Source: Pseudoalteromonas sp. CO133X (GTDB taxonomy: Bacteria > Pseudomonadota > Gammaproteobacteria > Enterobacterales > Alteromonadaceae). From it: a stretch of 64,000 nucleotides of DNA. The notes below the pieces were generated by a model. That model made no database searches. It saw only the letters and a program-made list of their open reading frames with translations, and was not told where the DNA came from. Location: NCBI GenBank assembly GCA_004208945.1, contig SGPE01000030.1:248001-312000 (forward strand), read 5' to 3'. This document shows positions 1 to 8,770 of the stretch, piece after piece (position 1 is the stretch's first letter; each line of letters opens with the position of its first letter). The position numbers and the translations under genes were made by a program.

Positions 1-1
1 A

Positions 2-658
2 ATTGCACAGAGCTTAGGGTTAGACCAAAAGCATATTAATATGGCCGAAATGGCAGGTTATTTAGCACAAATAGGCTTACTTGCTATGGAACCTGCACTA
101 TATAAGACTCCTACTCGTGAATTACCCGAAAATCAAAAAAAAGTATTCTACACACACCCAAGCACAGCTCAATTAATGCTCATGCCAGCAACACATTTGC
201 ATGATGTTTCTGAAGCCATTTACCATCAGTTTGAGCATTACAACGGAACTGGTACTCCCAAAGGTTTAAAAGGTAAAGATATCCCAATCACGGCAATGAT
301 CTTGGCCGTTGCCCGTGATTTTTGGCAAGCCGTAGATAATGTAACTGTGCAAGAAAATAAATTTGCAAGCGCGCTAGATCAATTGCAGCTATACAGTGGT
401 ACGTATTATCACCCCAAATTACTTGAGGTTTTAGCGAATTTAAAAATCACATGTGCGAGTAATCAACAAGTCGGTAGTATGAAAATACTGTCTGCAAATG
501 AGTTAAAAAATGGCATGGTACTCGGTCATGCATTAAGAAATTACGATGGCATCCTATTATTACCAAAAGGTCATATTTTTGGTGCCAAATCGATTGCAAA
601 GCTTCAGCAACTTGAGGCGAAAAAACCAAATCCTTTCAGGATCATGATCAAAAATTAA
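2..658 (+). CDS. C-terminal part of a degenerate HD-GYP domain protein (5' end outside window)
   Basis: The reading frame is open from the window edge, so the start lies upstream; 218 residues are visible. The layout is that of an HD-GYP cyclic-di-GMP phosphodiesterase. A first helix carries AGYLAQIGLL where active enzymes have an HDIGK motif. Next comes a HPSTAQ segment matching the conserved HP..G, and then HQFEHYNGTGTP, where the family has HHE..DG.GYP. The GYP tyrosine, the HD pair and several metal ligands are therefore replaced. A short domain beginning about KILSANELKNGMVLG follows; such segments are common after HD-GYP domains. I infer a catalytically dead, probably ligand-sensing or scaffolding paralogue. 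The missing N-terminus may carry a receiver or other sensory domain. Confidence 0.7.
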   Translation: MAQSLGLDQKHINMAEMAGYLAQIGLLAMEPALYKTPTRELPENQKKVFYTHPSTAQLMLMPATHLHDVSEAIYHQFEHYNGTGTPKGLKGKDIPITAMILAVARDFWQAVDNVTVQENKFASALDQLQLYSGTYYHPKLLEVLANLKITCASNQQVGSMKILSANELKNGMVLGHALRNYDGILLLPKGHIFGAKSIAKLQQLEAKKPNPFRIMIKN

Positions 659-737
659 CGAACAAAAGTGATCACATAACCCCATTACTTCGTTACAATA
701 TGATTTATATTACGTTTACTTTCAAAAGGAGCGCTCA

Positions 738-1760
738 GTGTCGCGATTTTCCGCTATTACAGACAAGCCGCATGATGGCAGATTCAATAAAAAAACGGGC
801 ATATTATTGACCAACTTAGGGAGTCCTGATGCCCCAACAACAGCGGCACTGAGAACGTATCTACGCGAATTTTTATCTGACCCGCGCATCGTCGAGATCC
901 CACGTTTTATTTGGATGATCATTCTGTATTGCTTTGTACTGACGCTCCGCCCAAAACGCTCTGCAGCACTTTATAAAAGTATTTGGACTGAAAACGGCTC
1001 ACCATTAACACATATAACCCGCGAGCAAAGTAAAAAGCTGGCGGCCCTTTTAAAAGAAAAAGGCCATCAAGATACTGAGGTTGTTATGGCTATGCGCTAT
1101 GGTAACCCATCAATTGAAGCAGGCCTTGAAGAACTTCGCGAAAAAGGCATTACTCGGGTGATTGTGCTGCCACTTTATCCGCAGTATTCAAGCACTACAA
1201 TCGGTTCAACCTTTGATGCTGTATCGAACGTATTACGTAAATGGCGCTGGGTACCCGAGTTTCACTTTATAAACGGCTACCACGACCACCCTGTTTACAT
1301 TGACGCCCTAGCAGCGAGTATTAGCGAGGATTTAAACGCTCATGGTACGCCACAAAAACTAGTCTTTTCGTACCACGGCACGCCTAAATTGTTCTTAGAA
1401 AACGGCGATCCTTATTACTGTTTTTGTATGCAAACCACACGTTTAGTTGCCGAAAAGTTAGGCTTGGAAAAAGACTTCGCAGTGACCACCTTCCAAAGCC
1501 GCTTTGGTAAAGCAGAATGGTTAAAACCATACACAGATGCCACACTTGAGAGCTACCCTAAAGAAGGCATCAAAGATGTTGCAATTTTAAGCCCCGCCTT
1601 TAGTGCTGACTGCTTAGAAACATTAGAAGAATTAGAGGGCGAAAACCGTGAAAACTTCGAACACGCTGGCGGTGAAAAATACCGCTATATTCCAGCATTA
1701 AATACGCGTGATGATCACATCAACGCCATGTTTGAAGTTATTAAGCCTCTGCTTAAGTAA
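738..1760 (+). CDS. hemH: Ferrochelatase
   Basis: Inserts Fe2+ into protoporphyrin IX, the last step of haem synthesis, in the cytoplasm or loosely at the inner membrane. The 340-residue product has the family landmarks: ILLTNLGSPDAP near the N-terminus, LPLYPQYSSTT, FSYHGTP with the catalytic histidine at residue 213, FQSRFGKAEWLKP, and SPAFSADCLETLEEL with the acidic metal-path residues. The start is GTG, chosen because AAAAGGAG (724-731) sits six bases before it and the alignment with other ferrochelatases begins just inside. It is about 20 residues longer than the E. coli enzyme at the N-terminus. It is apparently monocistronic, with a terminator directly downstream. Confidence 0.97.
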   Translation: MSRFSAITDKPHDGRFNKKTGILLTNLGSPDAPTTAALRTYLREFLSDPRIVEIPRFIWMIILYCFVLTLRPKRSAALYKSIWTENGSPLTHITREQSKKLAALLKEKGHQDTEVVMAMRYGNPSIEAGLEELREKGITRVIVLPLYPQYSSTTIGSTFDAVSNVLRKWRWVPEFHFINGYHDHPVYIDALAASISEDLNAHGTPQKLVFSYHGTPKLFLENGDPYYCFCMQTTRLVAEKLGLEKDFAVTTFQSRFGKAEWLKPYTDATLESYPKEGIKDVAILSPAFSADCLETLEELEGENRENFEHAGGEKYRYIPALNTRDDHINAMFEVIKPLLK

Positions 1761-1768
1761 TTTTAGTT

Positions 1769-1792
1769 AGGCCCTAATACTAGGGCCTTTTT
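1769..1792 (+). terminator. Rho-independent terminator of hemH
   Basis: The arms AGGCCCTA and TAGGGCCT enclose a four-base loop and are followed by a T run. It lies 9 bases after the hemH stop and before the convergent BenE gene. Confidence 0.85.
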
Positions 1793-1810
1793 AATATTGA
1801 TATTTAGCTT

Positions 1811-2959
1811 CTAATCTTTTCGCGTCATGACCAATGTCACTGTACCAGCTATAATCCCCCAAAAAGCCGAACCAACGGTAAACAATGTTAAGTTTGAAGC
1901 CGTCACCAAAAATGTCACTATAGCTGCCTCGGTATAATAAGCTTCCGTTAACGCTTGCTGTAAACTACTGGCAATTGTGGCAAACAAAGCTATGCCCGCT
2001 AAGGCTAAAATCAGTGCTTGTGGTAAGCTCGCTACTAAACCAACTAATGTCGCTGCTAGTAACGCCATGATGATATAAAACACACCACCAGCAATACTTG
2101 CCCAATAACGTTTATCAGGGTTCTTATCAGCTTCGGGGCTCATACAAATTGCAGCGGTGATTGCCGCTAAGTTTATCGAGTAACCACCAAACGGCGCGAT
2201 AAACACATTTACAAGCCCCGTAACATTCAAAGCCGCCGAAACTGGCGCCTTGTACTGATGAGCCTTTAAAACAGCGATGCCCGGTAAGTTTTGCGATGTC
2301 ATCGTCACAATAAACAGCGGTAAGCCCACACTGATCATGGCATTTAAATCAAACTCAGGAGCAATATACGCAAACTCGCTTAATTTCCATTGCCAGTTGC
2401 TTGTATCGATTTGACCAGTAAAGCCTGCCATTAAAAAGCCAACCACAACAACAGCTAACATCGCAAAGCGCGGAAAATAACGTTTACCAAATAAGTAAAC
2501 AGCGACCATGACACCAATGACTAATGGCAGCTCATTCATAAAATTGAATACATCTATACCAAAATTCACTAAAACACCCGCTAGCATCGCACACGCTAAC
2601 TGACTCGGAATTTTGTTCATCACTCTTTCAAAAATACCAGTGATCCCGCATAAAAACACCAATACCGCCGAGAACATAAACGCTCCAACAGCTTGATTTA
2701 AGGTATAACCTTGTGCACTGGAAATAAGTAATGCAGCCCCCGTGGTCGACCACGCAATTAAAATGGGAACCTTATAGTAATATGACAACGCAATAGAGCT
2801 GGCTCCCATCGCAAGGCCAAGCATAAGTACCCAACTGGCTATCAAATCAGGCGTACCACCTAGCACCATGACTAATTGATAAATCAAGGCAATTGAGCTG
2901 GTAAAACCAATAATTACCGCTACGAGGCCCGCAGTTGCTCGACTGATCAGTTGACTCAT
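1811..2959 (-). CDS. BenE-family benzoate/H+ symporter-like membrane protein
   Basis: The 382-residue protein is almost entirely hydrophobic, with about 12 predicted membrane helices, and resembles the BenE/YdcO family. Visible family-like segments are GFTSSIALIYQ at the start, ASWVLMLGLAMG, IAWSTTGAALL, a central FGGYSINLAAITAAICMSPEA loop and a C-terminal LTLFTVGSAFWGIIAG helix. Known members carry out benzoate uptake by proton symport, but many genomes have copies with unknown substrates. No aromatic catabolic genes are adjacent, so the substrate here is open. It is convergent with hemH and divergent from the DUF5666 lipoprotein. A small palindrome lies in the shared upstream region. Confidence 0.85.
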   Translation of the reverse strand: MSQLISRATAGLVAVIIGFTSSIALIYQLVMVLGGTPDLIASWVLMLGLAMGASSIALSYYYKVPILIAWSTTGAALLISSAQGYTLNQAVGAFMFSAVLVFLCGITGIFERVMNKIPSQLACAMLAGVLVNFGIDVFNFMNELPLVIGVMVAVYLFGKRYFPRFAMLAVVVVGFLMAGFTGQIDTSNWQWKLSEFAYIAPEFDLNAMISVGLPLFIVTMTSQNLPGIAVLKAHQYKAPVSAALNVTGLVNVFIAPFGGYSINLAAITAAICMSPEADKNPDKRYWASIAGGVFYIIMALLAATLVGLVASLPQALILALAGIALFATIASSLQQALTEAYYTEAAIVTFLVTASNLTLFTVGSAFWGIIAGTVTLVMTRKD

Positions 2960-3013
2960 AAAGGGTAAACTCCTTGCAAAAAATGCAGATAAAAACCTAC
3001 CTTATCGCAAGGC

Positions 3014-3032
3014 GTACACAATGACACTGTAC
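3014..3032. promoter_or_regulatory. Candidate operator: inverted repeat between the BenE gene and the lipoprotein gene
   Basis: GTACA and TGTAC half-sites are separated by nine bases, 55 bases upstream of the BenE start. The half-sites are short, so this could be chance. Confidence 0.25.
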
Positions 3033-3178
3033 ACTTTTGTAGTATTTTAAGATTTATTTACTATACAGAATCAACGGTAGTTCTCGCTGCAAACATTAAC
3101 AAAATTTAATTTGCTCTCCACCTTGTAGCAATCCTTGCTTAGTTAAACTACAGACACTGACTAATTTAAGGACTAATC

Positions 3179-4483
3179 ATGACTAAACTAACCAATCAAA
3201 ATCACTTATCTATTATCACATTAGCGACAATCAGCGCACTCCTTACTGGCTGTGGCAGTAGTGGTAGCAGTGAACAACCAGCACAAAATACGCTTACTCT
3301 TCCTAGTTTATTAGTCGGTGAAGTTAGTGCGCTATCTGATACCAGTATTACCGTTAATCAGCATCAAATTGCAGCAAATAATGCTGACATTGAAATTGAT
3401 GACAACCGCGCATCAATCAAAGATCTAAAAATTGGTATGATGGTAGAAGTTGAAACAAATGGAAAAGAAGCAACAGAGATTGACTACGATCCAAGCTTCA
3501 AAGGCCCTATTAATATTAACGAACAAGGCGCAACCATTGCGGGGATCAAACTAAAAAACCTAAAGACAGAAAACCTGTCAGATGGCAGCCTTGTTGAGCT
3601 AAGTGGTTACAACAATAACCACAGTGAATTTACAGTTACCTACCAACAACCATTAACTAATAATGCAGAATTGGAGCTTGAAGGCTTCATTACTGAGTTA
3701 AATACCGCAGCATCTACATTTAAATTAGGTAATTTAACCATTCAATACCAACATGCAGATATAGACGGCACATTACAAAATAACCAATATGTTGAGCTAG
3801 AAGGTTACCTAAATGGAAAATTAATCATTGCACATGAGGTTGACGCTGAGCGCAATTTTGAAGGCAATGACAACACTGACACAGAATTACACGGCACAAT
3901 TACGTTTATTAATAATGACATCACCCTCGTTACGCTGAATAATCAGTGGCAAGTTAGTATCACAGAACAAACCACGTTCGAAGACATTACCCGCACAACA
4001 TTAGCGATTGGAGATACAATTGAAGTAGATGCTGTATGGCAACAAGCTAATAACTGGTTCGTAGCTCGCGAAATCGATCTTGAGAAAAGCCATACTGCGC
4101 CAAGTTCAACCCCTAGCTTTAGTGTTTCTGGTCTTGCCAGCTATAGTGATGGAAACATCACTATCAACGGGGTCAACTTACAAGTAACAAACAGAACGGT
4201 GTTTGAAGATGAGTTAACAGCAGATACACTTTCAGGTGAATGGTTAGAGCTTGAAGGGATTATTGACGGTCAAAACTATATTGTCAGTGAAGTCGAGCGT
4301 GACAACAGTAATGAGTTACTGGAGTTGAAAGGCATAGTGACTGCCAATGCATCACAACAAGCTAGTTTATTTGGCTATATTAGCGAAGATAACAGCTTAG
4401 CGAGCTTTACAGAGCAATATGTTGACCTAGAATGCCAGTGGGTACAAGATAATATTGTACGTGCATGCCAACTTGATGATTAA
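3179..4483 (+). CDS. DUF5666-type multi-repeat lipoprotein
   Basis: The 434-residue protein has a lipoprotein signal: a hydrophobic stretch and the lipobox LLTGC with Cys25. The mature part is a series of roughly 70-residue beta-rich units. Each has the pattern 'GxI..l....tltv.g..i.....t.fed......l..Gd.VEv.G', for example LLVGEVSALSDTSITV, LELEGFITELNTAASTF and TELHGTITFINNDITLV. This matches the DUF5666 fold found in surface lipoproteins of unknown function. It lies 57 bases upstream of the PepSY-like protein / two-component operon on the same strand and may be co-transcribed with it. I infer an envelope role, perhaps linked to the signal sensed by the kinase. Function is not known. Confidence 0.75.
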   Translation: MTKLTNQNHLSIITLATISALLTGCGSSGSSEQPAQNTLTLPSLLVGEVSALSDTSITVNQHQIAANNADIEIDDNRASIKDLKIGMMVEVETNGKEATEIDYDPSFKGPININEQGATIAGIKLKNLKTENLSDGSLVELSGYNNNHSEFTVTYQQPLTNNAELELEGFITELNTAASTFKLGNLTIQYQHADIDGTLQNNQYVELEGYLNGKLIIAHEVDAERNFEGNDNTDTELHGTITFINNDITLVTLNNQWQVSITEQTTFEDITRTTLAIGDTIEVDAVWQQANNWFVAREIDLEKSHTAPSSTPSFSVSGLASYSDGNITINGVNLQVTNRTVFEDELTADTLSGEWLELEGIIDGQNYIVSEVERDNSNELLELKGIVTANASQQASLFGYISEDNSLASFTEQYVDLECQWVQDNIVRACQLDD

Positions 4484-4540
4484 CAATAAAATTTAATAAT
4501 GGCAGTGCTAAATGTGCTGCCTAACCAATATCGAAATATT

Positions 4541-5074
4541 ATGAAAAAACTACTTCTAACTTGCTTATGTTTAATTTCAGGCCTTGCTTTTGCTGCCAGT
4601 TCAGCCATTTTCAATATGCTGGATTCAAGCTCTGCACCTGCGCCAATTGATGTGCTATTTGGTATCGAACAACGCTACGCTGAAAATGCAGTTATTGTTG
4701 AATTTGAGTTTGAAATAGAAAAGGGTCAACGTGTTTATGAGGTCACGCTCTACCAAACAAAAAAACAACGTTTTATCGAGTTGCTTCTTGACCATTCAGG
4801 ACACATCATTGAACAAGAATATGAACAGCCAGAATTAGATGAACAAGAAGAAATTGCAGCTGCAAACCTGATGACTAAAAAAGGGTATACATTGCATGGT
4901 CTGGTCAAACAGTTAGATGACGAACCTACCCATTACCTAATTGAAGCTCAATTAGAGCAAGACATGGGTATTACCTATATGGTCGCCACGTTTGTAACAG
5001 ATAAAGGACGACACAAAAAAGCCATTGACCTTGAAACAGGTAAGAATTTGCCATTACTTCGTTGGGGCAATTAA
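4541..5074 (+). CDS. Secreted PepSY-like protein preceding a two-component system
   Basis: 177 residues with a clear signal peptide (MKKLLLTCLCLISGLAFA). The frame is open 42 bases further upstream, but the start at 4541 gives the canonical signal peptide. The mature protein holds two similar alpha/beta units: one ends VYEVTLYQTKKQRFIELLLD..GHIIEQE, the other THYLIEAQLEQ...GRHKKAIDLETGK. This is the pattern of PepSY domains, where a helix is followed by strands ending in 'd..tG.i'. PepSY proteins next to sensor kinases are known and are thought to modulate them. The stop codon overlaps the ATG of the response regulator (TAATG), so translation is coupled. Confidence 0.7.
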   Translation: MKKLLLTCLCLISGLAFAASSAIFNMLDSSSAPAPIDVLFGIEQRYAENAVIVEFEFEIEKGQRVYEVTLYQTKKQRFIELLLDHSGHIIEQEYEQPELDEQEEIAAANLMTKKGYTLHGLVKQLDDEPTHYLIEAQLEQDMGITYMVATFVTDKGRHKKAIDLETGKNLPLLRWGN

Positions 5075-5757
5075 TGAAACTGTTATTGGTTGAGGACGAC
5101 CAACAAAATCGCGAGTTTTTATACAAAGCCTTTGTCGAGCAAGGCTACACACTCGATTGCGCAGAAGACGGCCAACAAGGGCTTATGTTGGCAACTTGTG
5201 AGAACTACGACGCTATTATCCTTGATCGCATGCTTCCCAAGCTTGATGGTTTGCAAGTATTACTAGCACTTAGAGCTACAGGAAAAACGACCCCTGTATT
5301 GATTTTGTCGGCGCTTGATAAAGTTGACGACAGGGTAACAGGTTTAAAAGCAGGCGGAGATGACTACTTAACCAAACCTTTCTCATTTTCAGAACTGGCT
5401 ATTCGAGTAGAAAACTTAATAAAACGACATACCTTTCATGCACCGTTAACTACAAAAATTAATCTTGCTAACCTAACGCTTGATTATAGTGATCAACGGG
5501 TTGACGTAAATGGTAAAACACTCAACTTGCAACCCAAAGAATTTAAACTACTTAGATACTTACTTGATCATCAAAATAAACTCGTCACCCGTACTTTATT
5601 ATTTGAGTCAGTTTGGGAGTATCACTTTGATCCGGGTACTAACGTGATTGATGTTCATATTGCAAGGCTTCGTAAAAAGCTTGCCGAGGCATCGGCACAA
5701 TTAGAAATAGAAACAGTACGAGGTGTAGGCTACAGGTTAAAGGCGAATGTAAGTTGA
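5074..5757 (+). CDS. OmpR-family response regulator
   Basis: 227 residues starting at the ATG that overlaps the preceding stop. The N-terminal receiver domain has the acidic pair D8-D9, phospho-acceptor D51 in IILDRMLPKLDG, the conserved S/T in LILSALD and K in YLTKPF. The C-terminal winged helix is OmpR-type (NLQPKEFKLLRYLLDH, DVHIARLRKKL, TVRGVGYRL). It is the cognate partner of the kinase immediately downstream, with a TGATG overlap, and probably regulates the surrounding envelope genes. Confidence 0.93.
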   Translation: MKLLLVEDDQQNREFLYKAFVEQGYTLDCAEDGQQGLMLATCENYDAIILDRMLPKLDGLQVLLALRATGKTTPVLILSALDKVDDRVTGLKAGGDDYLTKPFSFSELAIRVENLIKRHTFHAPLTTKINLANLTLDYSDQRVDVNGKTLNLQPKEFKLLRYLLDHQNKLVTRTLLFESVWEYHFDPGTNVIDVHIARLRKKLAEASAQLEIETVRGVGYRLKANVS

Positions 5758-7082
5758 TGAATGAAAATGGCCTGCGTTTGTTCGACCCTAGAAAAAGCTC
5801 CGTCTGGCGTTTAACGCTCGCGTTTGCAGCAATCACAGCGGTTACTTTACTGCTCGCGATTATACTTATCTATCAGTTATTACTGGGTGAACAAAGTCGC
5901 CAAGTTGAAAGGCGTCTTGATGCTGAAAAAACACGTATCGAAGCGCTTGCTTCAGAGTTTGACAAAGGAAGCTTTTTTCAACAACTTGATGTATTTAGAA
6001 ATGAAGGTGAAATTTTAATTTTTTGGCAAAGCGAGTATGAACAAAGCCAGCAGCTCAGTTTTTTGCCTGATAACATTCCCGCACTACCGCAAACCATTGT
6101 TTTTCCTGTTCTAGATACGGGGCGCGGACAAATCCGCCTACTAACAACTGGCAAAGTTAAAACACATCATGGTGATATTGTACTTGCCACCGCCACAGAG
6201 CACTTACAACGCTTAATTGTCGACTTTAAATCTATCGCAAGCTGGACTTTCATTATAGCCATCGTGCTGACAGGTCTATTTGGATATTTATTTTCTCGCC
6301 GGCATTTACGCCGTGTTAATTATTTTAATGAAACTGCCGAGCAAGTACAAAATGGCAACTTAAGTGCGCGCCTATGCCATAAAAATAAAGGTGATGAATT
6401 CGACCGCTTAGCAGCGCATATAAACACCATGCTTGATGCTGTAGAAGAAAATTTCGCACTCGTTCAGGGTATAACCGACAACATTGCCCATGACTTAAAA
6501 ACCCCACTGACACGATTAAAGCTTAACATAGAAAAGCGCTTAGAAGATCAACCCCAAATGGGCTATGAGCTTGAGCAGCTCAATAATATTATTAATACTT
6601 TTGATGCCATGCTTAAACTCACACGCCTTGAGCATAGGCAGTTTCCATTGAAACTTGAAGCAATTGATAGTAGCCAACTTACTCACGATGTATGTGAGAT
6701 ATTACAACCCAGCGCAGAACAAAATGGCCAAATAATTTGTGTAAATATCACTTCTCCTTGGCAATTAAACGGCGATAGAAACCTCATCTTCCAAGCAATA
6801 TTTAACCTCGTTGAAAATGCCATAAAATACGCAGGCAAAGGCGCTACCATCACGTTAGCACTTGATGAAAAAAGTTTCTCAGTCACCGATAATGGTAAAG
6901 GCGTTAACGAGCAAGATTTAAAGCAACTAACTAAGCGCTTTTATCGCAGCGATCCAGCTCGTCAACATGAGGGGTTTGGTTTAGGCCTTGCAACAGTCAA
7001 AGCAATTTGCAACCGCCATAACCTAAACTTATCGCTTAGCTCAGACAATGGCTTTTGTGTAAAAATAACCAACAATACTTAG
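5757..7082 (+). CDS. Sensor histidine kinase, HAMP type
   Basis: 441 residues. An ATG overlaps the regulator stop by one base; a TTG three bases earlier is in frame but less likely. An N-terminal helix, a short periplasmic region of about 130 residues and a second helix (WTFIIAIVLTGLFGYLF) are followed by HAMP. The dimerisation/phosphoacceptor helix is NIAHDLKTPLTRLKLN (H245). The ATPase domain has the N box NLVENAIKYAG, G1 DNGKG and G2 GFGLGLATV. The small periplasmic sensor region fits modulation by the PepSY-like protein encoded two genes upstream. Signal unknown. Confidence 0.93.
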   Translation: MNENGLRLFDPRKSSVWRLTLAFAAITAVTLLLAIILIYQLLLGEQSRQVERRLDAEKTRIEALASEFDKGSFFQQLDVFRNEGEILIFWQSEYEQSQQLSFLPDNIPALPQTIVFPVLDTGRGQIRLLTTGKVKTHHGDIVLATATEHLQRLIVDFKSIASWTFIIAIVLTGLFGYLFSRRHLRRVNYFNETAEQVQNGNLSARLCHKNKGDEFDRLAAHINTMLDAVEENFALVQGITDNIAHDLKTPLTRLKLNIEKRLEDQPQMGYELEQLNNIINTFDAMLKLTRLEHRQFPLKLEAIDSSQLTHDVCEILQPSAEQNGQIICVNITSPWQLNGDRNLIFQAIFNLVENAIKYAGKGATITLALDEKSFSVTDNGKGVNEQDLKQLTKRFYRSDPARQHEGFGLGLATVKAICNRHNLNLSLSSDNGFCVKITNNT

Positions 7083-7115
7083 ACATTAAAAAGCATTTTA
7101 GGAAGTTCAGCCAAA

Positions 7116-8687
7116 CTAATTTTCAATAATTGAAATGACATCCGCGACTTGTCTCTCACCAACTGAGTCTGAAGGTAAACCTGTCAATCGACCATTAACA
7201 ACCATTGCAGTGGAACCTCCGCCATCTAGATTTATCGCATTTACAATACCTTTACTCTCCATTAGGTTTGCAAGCTCCACAAGCCCCATCCCTTGGCTTA
7301 AGTATGAATTTCGACCATAGACAGTAAAAAAATATACGTTTCCTAAGATATCAACTCCCACTGATGTTCTTGGATGATTTCCAAAGACCCAGCTGTCATA
7401 GAAACTACTTCTGTCCAACACATTACTTGACTCAAAATCTGTTGTATCTTGACCTTCAAAAGCTGTTTTATGACTAGAAATGTGCCAGCCTTGTTTGTAC
7501 CAATCATTTAAAGGAATTTTTGAGTCAAGTAGTAAAGTTGGCCCTCCTCCGATGATATACATGCCTTCATGTAAAGAAAGTTCTTTATCATCGGCAAACA
7601 CATGGTAGTCCACAGTAATTTCTTGCCCATTATCACTACTATCATGGAAAGATTTCAGTTGTTGCTTTGCCTTACCCGTAGCCAGGATTAAGGTTTCATG
7701 CTCACTAATTCTTGTGGGATAACCATCAATTTTTGACAACGACTTATTTAAAATATAAATATCAGCATCAAACTGCTGCAAAATATCAAACTTCCCGAAC
7801 TCTTTAGTAAAGGCAATCACTTCATCTTTGTTGGTACAAACAACATCATGTGTAGGAAATTGATATTCACCATTTTGAAAATTACCACAATTGAGTATTT
7901 TATTAGGTAATCGGTTTAGCCCATGGATAACTAGCTGATCATTATCATTATGTAAGAGCATTTTTGTTCGGGTATTGTGTGCAATGCTTACCTTTAACTC
8001 TTTAGCATTATTTACAATTAATGCAGGTCTATTATCAACGGCTTCACTCAGTAGCTTTCCATTTTCAACAACAATCCCTGAAATATCCCCAGGTAAACCT
8101 AATTTAGAATTCATTACAAAGAAATTACCATTAATACTCATAAGGGCATTATTAACAGTATTGGATTTACTAACGGTCGCTAAGCCTACGACTGACTGGT
8201 TAGCCAAACTTGAGACCAAGCGACCTTCAAAAAGCTTGGGATCAACTTTCACTAGGCTGATTAGTTGGTTTTTTCTGTGTTTGCAATCAGTACACTCTAG
8301 TACTTCTTGTACTTGAACACCTTTAGATAAAAGCTCCTTAGAAAACTTTTTTACTTCACCTGAGCTGCGACCCAAAGTAATAGAGAACCTTTTAAAGAGA
8401 GTTTTATTACCTAGATGGTCGGGGAACGCTAGCTTTTCGGTTTGTAGTGAAAGATTATGCCTTGTTGAAAATTCGGCCAAGACCTTTTCAACACTATCAC
8501 TGTGTGCCAACTGATACGGCTGAGTTTTAATTACAAAACTAGCTTTATCAGAAGCTCTAACAACTATCTCTTCAAAATATACACCTTTAGTAAGCTCAAT
8601 AACTGTGTTAGCTAAAGTAACTTGGGATACTAACAAACCAAAGATGACGCAACTCAATAATTTTAACAATTTAACCACCTGCTTCAT
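7116..8687 (-). CDS. Secreted phosphodiester glycosidase family protein (NAGPA domain)
   Basis: 523 residues with a signal peptide (hydrophobic LLSCVIFGLLVSQVTLA). The C-terminal half carries the phosphodiester glycosidase (NAGPA, formerly DUF2233) hallmarks: MSINGNFFVMNS, a GNHPRTSVGVDILG block, and NLDGGGSTAMVVNG near residues 486-499 followed by SVGERQVADV. In animals the family member removes GlcNAc from GlcNAc-1-phosphodiester on lysosomal enzymes; bacterial members are thought to act on sugar phosphodiesters in polymers. The ~170-residue N-terminal part, with a CTDC pair, is not one I recognise. It lies 83 bases downstream of the TonB receptor gene on the same strand, but a terminator-like hairpin separates the two. 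Confidence 0.85.
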   Translation of the reverse strand: MKQVVKLLKLLSCVIFGLLVSQVTLANTVIELTKGVYFEEIVVRASDKASFVIKTQPYQLAHSDSVEKVLAEFSTRHNLSLQTEKLAFPDHLGNKTLFKRFSITLGRSSGEVKKFSKELLSKGVQVQEVLECTDCKHRKNQLISLVKVDPKLFEGRLVSSLANQSVVGLATVSKSNTVNNALMSINGNFFVMNSKLGLPGDISGIVVENGKLLSEAVDNRPALIVNNAKELKVSIAHNTRTKMLLHNDNDQLVIHGLNRLPNKILNCGNFQNGEYQFPTHDVVCTNKDEVIAFTKEFGKFDILQQFDADIYILNKSLSKIDGYPTRISEHETLILATGKAKQQLKSFHDSSDNGQEITVDYHVFADDKELSLHEGMYIIGGGPTLLLDSKIPLNDWYKQGWHISSHKTAFEGQDTTDFESSNVLDRSSFYDSWVFGNHPRTSVGVDILGNVYFFTVYGRNSYLSQGMGLVELANLMESKGIVNAINLDGGGSTAMVVNGRLTGLPSDSVGERQVADVISIIEN

Positions 8688-8700
8688 TAAACTTTTCTAT

Positions 8701-8732
8701 AAAAAGTAGACTGGCGGGCAGGCCAGTCTACT
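8701..8732 (-). terminator. Terminator-like hairpin between TonB receptor and glycosidase genes
   Basis: Read on the minus strand, AGTAGACTGGC pairs with GCCAGTCTACT over a six-base loop and is followed by a T run. A second hairpin with CTGATAAT arms lies just upstream (8736-8764). This is probably partial termination or mRNA stabilisation that lets receptor expression exceed enzyme expression. Confidence 0.65.
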
Positions 8733-8770
8733 GGAACTGATAATAGGGAAATCAGCCATTATCAGTGCTT

